Positions 1 to 4,864 of a DNA stretch of 6,146 bases are shown here, in pieces. The stretch is from JAGPHI01 sp036641735 (GTDB lineage Bacteria; Bacillota; Clostridia; Oscillospirales; Ruminococcaceae): positions 1 to 6,146 of the forward strand of contig JAVWEG010000092.1 in the NCBI GenBank assembly GCA_036641735.1. The letters are read 5' to 3'. The translations under genes were made by a program, and so were the position numbers. The stretch's first letter is position 1, and every line of letters starts with the position of its first letter. The notes under the pieces are model-generated. The model searched no databases and was not told where the DNA came from. It worked only from the letters and a program-made list of their open reading frames with translations.

Positions 1-5
1 AGGCC

Positions 6-46
6 CTCATAATGCCTACAATCTAAAATTGCGGCAGAAATATGAG
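6..46 (-). other. Possible structured 5' leader of a leftward transcript
   Basis: Three nested helices are visible: 6-11 with 41-46 (CTCATA/TATGAG), 13-16 with 33-36 (TGCC/GGCA) and 19-22 with 28-31 (CAAT/ATTG), making 14 base pairs closed by a five-base loop. The fold begins a few bases after the start predicted for the minus-strand promoter at 57-86, so it would form at the 5' end of that transcript. There is no T tract on either side, so it does not look like a terminator. I compared it by eye with common riboswitch classes and found no match. It may be a simple leader hairpin, part of a longer RNA cut by the window edge, or chance. Confidence 0.35.
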
Positions 47-56
47 TGCAGTTGAT

Positions 57-86
57 ATTATACACTATAAGATACATAGATTTCAA
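57..86 (-). promoter_or_regulatory. Leftward sigma-A-type promoter
   Basis: Read on the minus strand, TTGAAA (86-81) is followed by 18 bases and a perfect TATAAT (62-57). Transcription would start near position 50 and run out of the left edge. This implies a divergently transcribed gene or RNA just outside the window. Only about 50 transcribed bases are visible, so its product cannot be named. AT-rich DNA gives chance -10 boxes, but a perfect -10 with a five-of-six -35 at acceptable spacing is better than background. Confidence 0.5.
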
Positions 87-125
87 GTGTAAAATGAAAA
101 TTTTTTATAATATATTAAAAATCGC

Positions 126-140
126 TGTCATACGTTGACA
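126..140. promoter_or_regulatory. Inverted repeat over the -35 box, possible operator
   Basis: TGTCA (126-130) and TGACA (136-140) form a 5-bp inverted repeat with a 5-base spacer. The right arm lies inside the TTGACA -35 hexamer of the promoter driving the first gene. A dimeric regulator bound here would block RNA polymerase. No regulator for it is evident in the window, and five-base arms can arise by chance. Confidence 0.3.
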
Positions 141-163
141 ATTCCGCATTATTATTTTACAAT
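135..163 (+). promoter_or_regulatory. Sigma-A promoter of the dapF-like/galM/ppiB operon
   Basis: A perfect TTGACA (135-140) is separated by 17 bases from TACAAT (158-163), one mismatch from the consensus -10. An A/T-rich stretch at about 99-120 lies just upstream and could act as an UP element. The predicted start is near 170, giving a leader of about 43 bases before the GTG start at 213. The TTG that opens the longest reading frame of the first gene is the first half of this -35 box, which argues against it as a start codon. Confidence 0.8.
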
Positions 164-169
164 TCTAAT

Positions 170-185
170 TACATTGCGTAATGTA
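170..185 (+). other. Small hairpin at the predicted mRNA 5' end
   Basis: TACATT (170-175) and AATGTA (180-185) are perfect 6-bp arms around a GCGT loop. The hairpin starts at the predicted +1 of the promoter at 135-163, so it could stabilise the transcript's 5' end. As DNA it could instead be an operator at the start site. TGCGTA also occurs twice, at 175-180 and 186-191, eleven bases apart. Confidence 0.4.
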
Positions 186-198
186 TGCGTAGTACGAA

Positions 199-204
199 AA
201 GAGG
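199..204 (+). promoter_or_regulatory. Ribosome binding site fixing the GTG start at 213
   Basis: AAGAGG lies eight bases upstream of GTG 213, a normal spacing. It supports GTG 213 over the far-upstream TTG at 135, which falls in the -35 box and before the predicted transcription start. Confidence 0.75.
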
Positions 205-212
205 TATTTACG

Positions 213-1046
213 GTGAAAATTCGCTTTAGCAAAATATGCGGCTGCTCGGGTGACTATATTTTTATAGATAACAGCAAGGCTATTATTAAAGATATTTCAT
301 CGCTGGCACGTAAAATATGTCAATATCACAGCGGTGTAGGCGGCGAAGCATTAGTGCTGATAAACACCGATAAATCTGCCGATGCAGATGCAGAGCTTAC
401 AGTATATGGTGCAGACGGCAGTAAGCAGGCAATGTTTGACAATTGCGCACTCGGGGCGGCGGAATATTTGTTTTGTCAAAAAAAAATACTTGGAGATATG
501 GCACGTATTAAATGCGGAGAGCTTGTAAAGAATATTAAACGTCTTAAAAAAGGGATACTTGCTGTAGATGTAGGCACTCCTGAATTTGCGCCAGAAAAAA
601 TACCGCTTCCTATTTATAAAAAGCCCCTCATCAATACGCTCATTGAAGTAGGCGGAGGTGCGGTGCGTGTAAACGTGCTAAAGCTTGGCAACACTCATTG
701 CGTTGTGATAAAGGATAATCTCGATTTTCTCGATTTACCGTTTTCGGGGCCTGCGTTTGAGCATTGCTCTATTTTCCCGAGCGGTGTAAACACCGAATTT
801 ATACAAGTGATAGATAAAACTCATCTGCGAATGCGCGCGTGGGAATACGAGCGCGGCGAGAGCTTTGGCTGTGCTGCAAGCGCAGGGGCTGCTCTTGCAG
901 CGGCGATAGCCAATAAATATTGTGAAATGGATACACAGGTAGAGATAATCTTGCGAAGCGGCAGTGTAAAGCTGATGTGGACGCAAGGCAGCATACTGCT
1001 TACAGGTGATGCTCACGAAGTATTTAGCGGCAGCTATAATATGTAA
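213..1046 (+). CDS. Divergent diaminopimelate epimerase (DapF)-family protein, active site altered
   Basis: The 277-residue product has the length and two-lobed layout of DapF, the cofactor-independent epimerase that converts LL- to meso-diaminopimelate for lysine and peptidoglycan synthesis. Recognisable family blocks are the N-terminal KICGCSGDY (7-15), GADGS (66-70), LGNTHCV (158-164), GVNTEF (191-196), EYERGESFGC (211-220) and TGDAHEVFSG (264-273). Canonical DapF uses two cysteines as acid/base pair. The second is kept (Cys220), but the first motif, normally CGNGAR, reads FDNCAL (75-80), so the first cysteine is Phe75. The substrate-binding Asn of GxGND is Gly13, and the GTG after the second cysteine is AAS. 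Asn160, Asn193 and Glu211 are kept. The start is GTG 213, supported by AAGAGG and the upstream promoter. galM follows after 13 bases, suggesting cotranscription. Membership of the DapF fold is confident; DAP epimerase activity is doubtful. It may be a paralogue with another role, so I give no dapF symbol. Confidence 0.85.
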   Translation: MKIRFSKICGCSGDYIFIDNSKAIIKDISSLARKICQYHSGVGGEALVLINTDKSADADAELTVYGADGSKQAMFDNCALGAAEYLFCQKKILGDMARIKCGELVKNIKRLKKGILAVDVGTPEFAPEKIPLPIYKKPLINTLIEVGGGAVRVNVLKLGNTHCVVIKDNLDFLDLPFSGPAFEHCSIFPSGVNTEFIQVIDKTHLRMRAWEYERGESFGCAASAGAALAAAIANKYCEMDTQVEIILRSGSVKLMWTQGSILLTGDAHEVFSGSYNM

Positions 1047-1059
1047 AGGAAGTGCAATT

Positions 1060-2082
1060 ATGATAAATGCAGAATATTACGGCAGAACACTTGATGGCAA
1101 AGAAATATATACATATACTTTATCTAACCTTGCAGGAATGAAAGTGAAGATAATAGAGCTTGGCTGCAAAATTACACATATTTTAGTACCTGTAAACGGA
1201 GGCACACGTGACGTAGTGCTTGGGTATAATAATATCGAAAGCTACGAAGCATCTAATTGCGGAATGGGCAGCTTTATTGGCAGATACGCTAATCGCATAG
1301 ACAATGCTTGTCTTTGCCTCGACGGAGAAATGTATAATTTGCCTGCAAACGAAGGAGCAAACCATTTACACGGTGTACTTGGCAATATGGCATTCAAGGG
1401 CAGTATACTCGACGATACTTTAGAGCTTGATTATACAAGCCCTGACGGTGAGGACGGTTTCCCGGGAACGCTAAATATTACAGTATCGTACACTTTAACA
1501 GATCAAAACGCTTTTGTAATGGATTATAGAGCTACTACCGATAAATTAACAGTGGTAAATTTTACAAATCACAGCTATTTTAATCTTGATGGAAAGGGCG
1601 ATGCGCTGTCGCAAAATTTATGGCTGGCAAGCAATACTTTTACCGAGAGTGACACTCAAAATTGCCCTACAGGGCGCATATTGCCTGTAAAGGATACTCC
1701 GATGGACTTTACATCGCCTAAGGCGATAGGCAAAGACATTAATGAGCCTTATTATCAGCTAACACAAGCAAAGGGTTACGACCATAATTTTATTTTAAAT
1801 AAAGATTTGGGTGAATTAAGCCTTGCCGCAAAAGCTAAAAGCAGCGATAAATCTATAATTATGGAGCTGTATACTACTCAGCCTGCTTTGCAGCTATACA
1901 CCGCCAATTTTCTAGGCAATGACGGTATTAATGGCAAAAGCAATGCGCCCTATGCCGATTACAGTGCCTTTTGCTTAGAGACACAGCATTATCCCTGCTC
2001 ACCGTCACATCCTGAGTTTCCAAGTGTGACACTATCCCCGAGTGAGGAATATCACGAAACCACCATAATAAAATTTATATAA
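1060..2082 (+). CDS. galM: Aldose 1-epimerase (galactose mutarotase)
   Basis: The 340-residue cytoplasmic enzyme interconverts alpha and beta anomers of aldoses such as galactose and glucose, feeding the Leloir pathway. Family landmarks appear in order: GRYANRI with Arg79, NHLHG with His104, TNHSYFNL with His171 (the usual acid), GYDHNF with Asp241, and CLETQHYP with Glu307 (the usual base). All catalytic and sugar-contact residues expected from characterised GalM proteins are present and the length is normal, so it should be active. I chose ATG 1060 because AGGA at 1047-1050 sits at proper spacing and MINAEYYGRT is a normal family N-terminus. A longer frame from 1006 would overlap the upstream gene and add 18 unconserved residues. 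It lies 13 bases after the DapF-like gene and 19 before ppiB, so all three probably share one transcript. No other galactose gene is visible, so its specific sugar role is unknown. Confidence 0.95.
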   Translation: MINAEYYGRTLDGKEIYTYTLSNLAGMKVKIIELGCKITHILVPVNGGTRDVVLGYNNIESYEASNCGMGSFIGRYANRIDNACLCLDGEMYNLPANEGANHLHGVLGNMAFKGSILDDTLELDYTSPDGEDGFPGTLNITVSYTLTDQNAFVMDYRATTDKLTVVNFTNHSYFNLDGKGDALSQNLWLASNTFTESDTQNCPTGRILPVKDTPMDFTSPKAIGKDINEPYYQLTQAKGYDHNFILNKDLGELSLAAKAKSSDKSIIMELYTTQPALQLYTANFLGNDGINGKSNAPYADYSAFCLETQHYPCSPSHPEFPSVTLSPSEEYHETTIIKFI

Positions 2083-2101
2083 ATATTAAGGAGCAAAAAA
2101 A

Positions 2102-2575
2102 ATGATTAGAATAACAATGGCAAACGATAAGACAATAGACATCGAGCTTGATGCAAATGCAGCCCCTATTACAGTGGAAAATTTTTTGAAGCTTGTGAAC
2201 AGCAAATACTATGACGGGCTTACTTTTCATCGCGTAATACCAAATTTTATGATACAAGGCGGATGCCCTGACGGTACAGGTATGGGCGGCCCAGGCTGGA
2301 ATATAAAGGGTGAATTTAAGGCAAACGGTGTGGATAACCCCATAAAGCACACTCGCGGTGTTATCAGTATGGCACGCAGCGGCAATCCTGATTCCGCAGG
2401 CAGCCAATTTTTTATAATGCACAAGGATGCCACACATCTTGACGGCGAATACGCGGCATTTGGCAGCGTGGTAAACGGTATAGAAGTAGTGGACGAAATA
2501 GCCGCTGTAAAATGCGACCGCGGCGATAAGCCAAAAGAGCCTGTGGTAATAAAAACAATTACTGTAGTGGAATAA
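2102..2575 (+). CDS. ppiB: Cyclophilin-type peptidyl-prolyl cis-trans isomerase
   Basis: This 157-residue protein is a single compact cyclophilin domain that speeds cis-trans isomerisation of peptide bonds before proline. The signature is clear: TFHRVIPNFMIQGG (41-54) with catalytic Arg44, Phe49 and Gln52; SAGSQFFI (98-105) with Gln102; and HLDGEYAAFG (112-121). His112 stands where human cyclophilin A has Trp121, a change common in bacterial forms and linked to weak cyclosporin binding. There is no signal peptide, lipobox or membrane segment, so it is cytoplasmic. ATG 2102 has AAGGAG at 2088-2093. It is the last gene of the operon, with an intrinsic terminator beginning nine bases after its stop. 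It has no obvious pathway link to the two epimerase-family genes before it and probably acts as a general folding helper. Confidence 0.95.
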   Translation: MIRITMANDKTIDIELDANAAPITVENFLKLVNSKYYDGLTFHRVIPNFMIQGGCPDGTGMGGPGWNIKGEFKANGVDNPIKHTRGVISMARSGNPDSAGSQFFIMHKDATHLDGEYAAFGSVVNGIEVVDEIAAVKCDRGDKPKEPVVIKTITVVE

Positions 2576-2584
2576 TATGTTTAC

Positions 2585-2633
2585 AAAATATGCCATATAA
2601 GATGCAAACGCATTTTGTATGGCATATTTTTTT
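2585..2633 (+). terminator. Intrinsic terminator after ppiB
   Basis: Bases 2585-2605 pair with 2610-2630 to form a 21-bp stem, with two G-U wobbles (2598/2617 and 2601/2614) and an AAAC loop (2606-2609). The outer 13 pairs are perfect Watson-Crick, and seven T residues follow at 2627-2633. It ends the first operon and insulates padR. The A run at the foot of the left arm is too short to predict efficient termination in the other direction. Each arm also carries a copy of the core of the padR operator downstream. Confidence 0.9.
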
Positions 2634-2637
2634 ACTG

Positions 2638-2650
2638 TTTTTTTTAAAAA
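2638..2650 (+). promoter_or_regulatory. A/T tract upstream of the padR promoter, possible UP element
   Basis: Eight T residues followed by five A residues end three bases before the -35 box, at about -51 to -39 relative to the predicted start. This is where the RNA polymerase alpha subunit contacts proximal UP elements. The assignment rests only on composition and position. Confidence 0.45.
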
Positions 2651-2653
2651 CTA

Positions 2654-2682
2654 TTGACATACAATATTATATGCCATATAAT
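2654..2682 (+). promoter_or_regulatory. Perfect-consensus sigma-A promoter of the padR operon
   Basis: TTGACA (2654-2659), a 17-base spacer and TATAAT (2677-2682) match the sigma-A consensus at all twelve positions with ideal spacing. Transcription should start near 2689, giving a leader of about 41 bases before padR. Such a strong promoter would be highly active unless repressed, which fits the operator palindrome lying across it. Confidence 0.9.
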
Positions 2683-2687
2683 ATTGT
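2661..2687. promoter_or_regulatory. Palindromic operator over the -10 box, probable PadR autoregulatory site
   Basis: ACAATATTATAT (2661-2672) and ATATAATATTGT (2676-2687) are perfect 12-bp inverted arms around GCC. The palindrome begins two bases after the -35 hexamer and extends past the -10 hexamer, so a bound dimer would exclude RNA polymerase. PadR proteins are dimeric winged-helix repressors that commonly bind palindromes in their own promoters, and padR begins 42 bases downstream. The palindrome is seen directly; its binding by this PadR is inferred. Confidence 0.8.
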
Positions 2688-2729
2688 TAAAGATGCAATG
2701 TATAAACATAAAGAAACGGAGATGACATA

Positions 2730-3050
2730 ATGTCTTTTAATACAGGTGCGCCATTATTAGACGCACTGGTGCTAAGCGTAGTGAGCAGTGAAAACACATA
2801 TGGATACAAAATCACTCACGACGTGCGCACAGTAATGGACGTATCGGAAAGCACCTTATATCCGGTATTGCGAAGGCTGCAAAAGGACGGGTGCCTTGAT
2901 ACTTACGACCAAGAGTTTGGTGGACGAAACAGACGATATTATCGTTTGACACAAGCAGGAGTTCATAAGCTTGAAGAATACCGCGCCGAGTGGCGAGCGT
3001 ATGAGGAAAAAATAGATTTAGTGCTGTTCGGAGGTATTAATAATGAATAA
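2730..3050 (+). CDS. PadR-family transcriptional regulator
   Basis: The 106-residue protein is a short PadR regulator (the LmrR-like subfamily lacking the long C-terminal domain). The N-terminal helix (6-19) leads to YGYKIT (24-29), the recognition helix around STLYPVLRRLQKDG (41-54), the beta wing GGRNRRYYRLTQAG (64-77) and a C-terminal dimerisation helix (about 78-97). ATG 2730 is preceded by GGAG at 2718-2721. The family mostly contains repressors released by phenolic acids, drugs or partner signals. Here it probably represses its own operon through the palindrome at 2661-2687. Its end overlaps the next gene by eight bases, indicating translational coupling, and the HAAS domain encoded there is a recurrent genomic partner of PadR regulators. 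The inducer cannot be told from sequence. Confidence 0.93.
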   Translation: MSFNTGAPLLDALVLSVVSSENTYGYKITHDVRTVMDVSESTLYPVLRRLQKDGCLDTYDQEFGGRNRRYYRLTQAGVHKLEEYRAEWRAYEEKIDLVLFGGINNE

Positions 3051-3663
3051 AGCGGATTATTTAGCGGAATTAAAAGTAGAGCTTGCAAGTATAACGAGCG
3101 AAGAAAGAGATGCCGCTATAGACTATTATAGCGAATATTTTGAGGATGCAGGCGAAGAAAACGAGCAAACCGTTATATCGGAGCTTGGCAGTGCTGCCAA
3201 AGTAGCCGCAAGCATTAAGGCTAATTGCGGCAATGTACCCGAGCCTTTGCGCACCGCCGATGAGGTAAAGCACAATGTTGTAAATAATTCTACTGCGCCT
3301 AATAATTCAAGCCGCACAATATTACTTGTGTTGCTTGCAATAGTTACCTTCCCTCTTTGGATAGGCATTGTCGGTGCGGCATTTGGATTATTAGTGGCAG
3401 GTATTGCTATAATATTTGCATTTTTTATTGTGGGCATAGCATTAATAATATCAGGAATTGCATTTGTTATATCCGGAATAACGATGCTCTCCGTCTCATT
3501 TAGCTCCGCCTTTGTAATGTCGGGCGCAGGCTTAGTGCTGGCAGGTATTGGCGTTTTGATTACAGCAGGAATGTGCTTTATTATAGGCAAAGGTATTCCG
3601 TTTGTAGGCAGATGTATAGGCAATTTGTTTAAAAGCATATTTGGCAAAAGGAGGAACGACTAA
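3043..3663 (+). CDS. HAAS/DUF1700 domain membrane protein
   Basis: The 206-residue protein has two parts. Residues 1-65 form a charged helical domain matching the HAAS (DUF1700) pattern: MNKADYLAELKVEL, then ERDAAIDYYSEYFEDAG, then ISELGSAAKVAASI. A polar Asn/Ser-rich linker (about 75-91) leads to a long hydrophobic region (92-182) with three to four transmembrane segments rich in Gly, Ala and Ile, and a basic C-terminus (GKRRND). The helical domain is expected to face the cytoplasm. ATG 3043 lies inside the end of padR with GGAGGT at 3030-3035. HAAS domains are widely found next to PadR regulators, where they are proposed to pass a membrane signal to the repressor. The exact biochemical role is unknown, so a signal-coupling function is inference from the family and the overlapping genes. 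Confidence 0.88.
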   Translation: MNKADYLAELKVELASITSEERDAAIDYYSEYFEDAGEENEQTVISELGSAAKVAASIKANCGNVPEPLRTADEVKHNVVNNSTAPNNSSRTILLVLLAIVTFPLWIGIVGAAFGLLVAGIAIIFAFFIVGIALIISGIAFVISGITMLSVSFSSAFVMSGAGLVLAGIGVLITAGMCFIIGKGIPFVGRCIGNLFKSIFGKRRND

Positions 3664-4529
3664 TGAAGGGATTTATGAAAGGTATGTGCCTAACTGCTGC
3701 ATTTTTAGTAACTGTAGGCATAGTGCTTGGCATAATCGGATTTTGTTTCGGCGGTCAATTTCACAATGTCTATTTTGACCAAAGCGGTATTCATTACGAC
3801 GAAATAGGAAGCGAAAGCCACGAATATAACGGTTGGCGAATGAATTTTTTTAATATAGGCAATTCTCACCACAACAGCAATGATGCACAAAGCTATAGCG
3901 ATAACACAAAAAAAGAGCTTGACGTAGGCAATGATGATATAAACAGCCTTAGTGTAGAGCTTGGCGCGGTGGAAGCAATTATCACCGAGGGCGATAAATT
4001 TGAGCTGCGAATAGACGGAAACGCATCTGTAAACAGCCATATTCAAGGCGACAAATTAGTGTTTGATATGCCCAATAAAAACATAGGTTTAATTGGAAAC
4101 GATATCCATTCCAAAGTGTATATCACAGTGCCTAAGAACAAAACCTTTGACGATATAAGCCTTAATATCGGTGCAGGCTCATTAAAAGCTACCGATTTAC
4201 GCGCTGAAAGTGCTGTATTAAACGCAGGTGCAGGCGAAATGATATTAGACGGCTTTATTTGCGAGGGCGATACAGATATTACCGTAGGAATGGCTTCGTT
4301 TGAGCTTAACGGTGATTTACAGGGCAAAACTTCAATCGACTGCGGTATGGGTGACTGCTCTATCTCCCTTACAGACAGCTCCGACATAGGCTATAGCGCC
4401 GATGTTGGTATGGGCAATGTCAGCGTATTAAATGAAAACGTCAGCCTAATTGGAGATGCCGAGCATAATAAAGGGGCGAAACGGTTTTTTGCAATAAATT
4501 GCGGTATGGGGAACGTAGAAATATCTTAA
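3663..4529 (+). CDS. Membrane-anchored DUF4097 beta-repeat protein
   Basis: The 288-residue protein starts with one hydrophobic segment (about 8-30), a likely uncleaved signal anchor placing the rest outside the membrane. A polar His/Asn/Ser-rich stretch (about 61-85) follows, then a DUF4097-type domain (about 90-288). That domain is made of short beta repeats centred on Gly-x-Gly: VELGAVEAI (98), LNIGAGSLK (167), LNAGAGEMI (186), ITVGMASFE (206), IDCGMGDCS (225), ADVGMGNVS (246) and INCGMGNVE (278). The middle ones recur every 19-21 residues, as expected for a right-handed beta solenoid. DUF4097 also occurs in LiaG and YvlB of Bacillus, encoded in envelope-stress operons, but its activity is not established. 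The start ATG 3663 shares one base with the preceding stop codon (TAATG) and has AAAGGAGG at 3647-3654, so translation is coupled. Confidence 0.87.
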   Translation: MKGFMKGMCLTAAFLVTVGIVLGIIGFCFGGQFHNVYFDQSGIHYDEIGSESHEYNGWRMNFFNIGNSHHNSNDAQSYSDNTKKELDVGNDDINSLSVELGAVEAIITEGDKFELRIDGNASVNSHIQGDKLVFDMPNKNIGLIGNDIHSKVYITVPKNKTFDDISLNIGAGSLKATDLRAESAVLNAGAGEMILDGFICEGDTDITVGMASFELNGDLQGKTSIDCGMGDCSISLTDSSDIGYSADVGMGNVSVLNENVSLIGDAEHNKGAKRFFAINCGMGNVEIS

Positions 4530-4555
4530 TGTGATAATTTTAGGAGGATTTAATA

Positions 4556-4747
4556 ATGAACGAAAAAAGACTATATAAAGCGCGTGAGCATAGAATGTTG
4601 TGCGGTGTGTGCGGAGGAATTGCCGAATATTTTAATATAGATCCAACGCTTGTACGTCTTGCATTTGTTCTGCTATGTATCGCCGCAGGCTCGGGAATTT
4701 TGGCATATATCGTTGCTGCGATAATTATACCCGAGCCTCCAATGTAA
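4556..4747 (+). CDS. PspC-domain small membrane protein
   Basis: The 63-residue protein is a minimal PspC domain. KRLYKAREHRMLCGVCGGIA (4-23) followed by EYFNIDPTLVRLAF (24-37) is the family signature, and a single transmembrane segment spans about 33-57 before the terminal PEPPM. PspC proteins act in the phage-shock and related envelope-stress responses as membrane sensors or effectors; stand-alone short forms are common in Firmicutes. ATG 4556 has a strong AGGAGG at 4542-4547. It lies 26 bases after the DUF4097 gene with no promoter or terminator between, so it is probably the last gene of the padR operon. I omit the pspC symbol because orthology to enterobacterial PspC is not implied. Confidence 0.92.
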   Translation: MNEKRLYKAREHRMLCGVCGGIAEYFNIDPTLVRLAFVLLCIAAGSGILAYIVAAIIIPEPPM

Positions 4748-4786
4748 AGTTAACAATTACATTATATAATTTACGCTTCTTTTATG

Positions 4787-4808
4787 TTACAATAACAATA
4801 TAGTGTTA
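4787..4808 (+). promoter_or_regulatory. Possible weak promoter and inverted repeat before the MATE gene
   Basis: A -10-like TATAGT (4799-4804) lies within the inverted repeat TAACA (4793-4797) and TGTTA (4804-4808), whose spacer is six bases. The best -35 candidate is a poor TTCTTT at 4777-4782, 16 bases upstream. A good TTGACA at 4822-4827 has no -10 partner at proper spacing. The transporter may therefore use a weak regulated promoter here or depend on read-through from pspC. Confidence 0.25.
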
Positions 4809-4833
4809 AAAATTATAGATTTTGACACCTGAG

Positions 4834-4864
4834 AAAACATTGCAGCAAAGCTGCACCGTGTTTT
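4834..4864 (+). terminator. Hairpin between the pspC and MATE genes, possible weak terminator or leader structure
   Basis: TGCAGC (4841-4846) and GCTGCA (4850-4855) form a perfect 6-bp stem with an AAA loop. A lower stem pairs AAAACA (4834-4839) with TGTTTT (4859-4864) across a small internal loop. The T run is part of the lower stem and is short, so termination would be weak. If transcription of the MATE gene begins upstream, the hairpin lies in its leader 20 bases before the ribosome binding site and could act as an attenuator. No known riboswitch was recognised. Confidence 0.4.

Noticed and set aside
1..10. Minus-strand ATG at position 10 as the start of a leftward gene
   Set aside because: Only three codons lie within the window and the sequence before it has no convincing ribosome binding site, so it cannot be supported.
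2..54. Open frame on the plus strand from the left edge to TGA at 52-54, possible tail of an upstream gene
   Set aside because: Only 17 codons are visible with no recognisable C-terminus, it overlaps a plausible divergent leader, and short open frames of this size are expected by chance.
101..113. TATAAT at 105-110 as a second plus-strand promoter
   Set aside because: No adequate -35 hexamer lies 16-18 bases upstream, and the stretch is simple A/T-rich DNA better explained as flanking the promoter at 135-163.
1006..1059. Upstream extension of galM to an ATG at 1006
   Set aside because: It overlaps the end of the DapF-like gene by 41 bases and adds 18 unconserved residues, while ATG 1060 has a well-placed ribosome binding site.
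2075..2596. 173-codon open frame on the minus strand opposite ppiB
   Set aside because: It is antisense to a gene with a full cyclophilin signature, its translation resembles no family I know and is rich in His, Tyr and Cys, and its start lies in the terminator stem.
3126..3647. 173-codon open frame on the minus strand opposite the HAAS gene
   Set aside because: The translation is a repetitive Ile/Pro/Ala/Asn-rich string, the antisense image of a Gly/Ala/Ile membrane region, and the plus-strand gene has a clear domain and ribosome binding site.
4043..4387. Minus-strand open frames opposite the DUF4097 gene and the MATE gene
   Set aside because: They are shadows of strongly supported plus-strand genes, with no promoter, ribosome binding site or recognisable family.
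4822..4850. TTGACA at 4822-4827 as the promoter of the MATE gene
   Set aside because: The sequence 17 bases downstream is GCAAAG, which is not a -10 box, and neighbouring spacings are no better.
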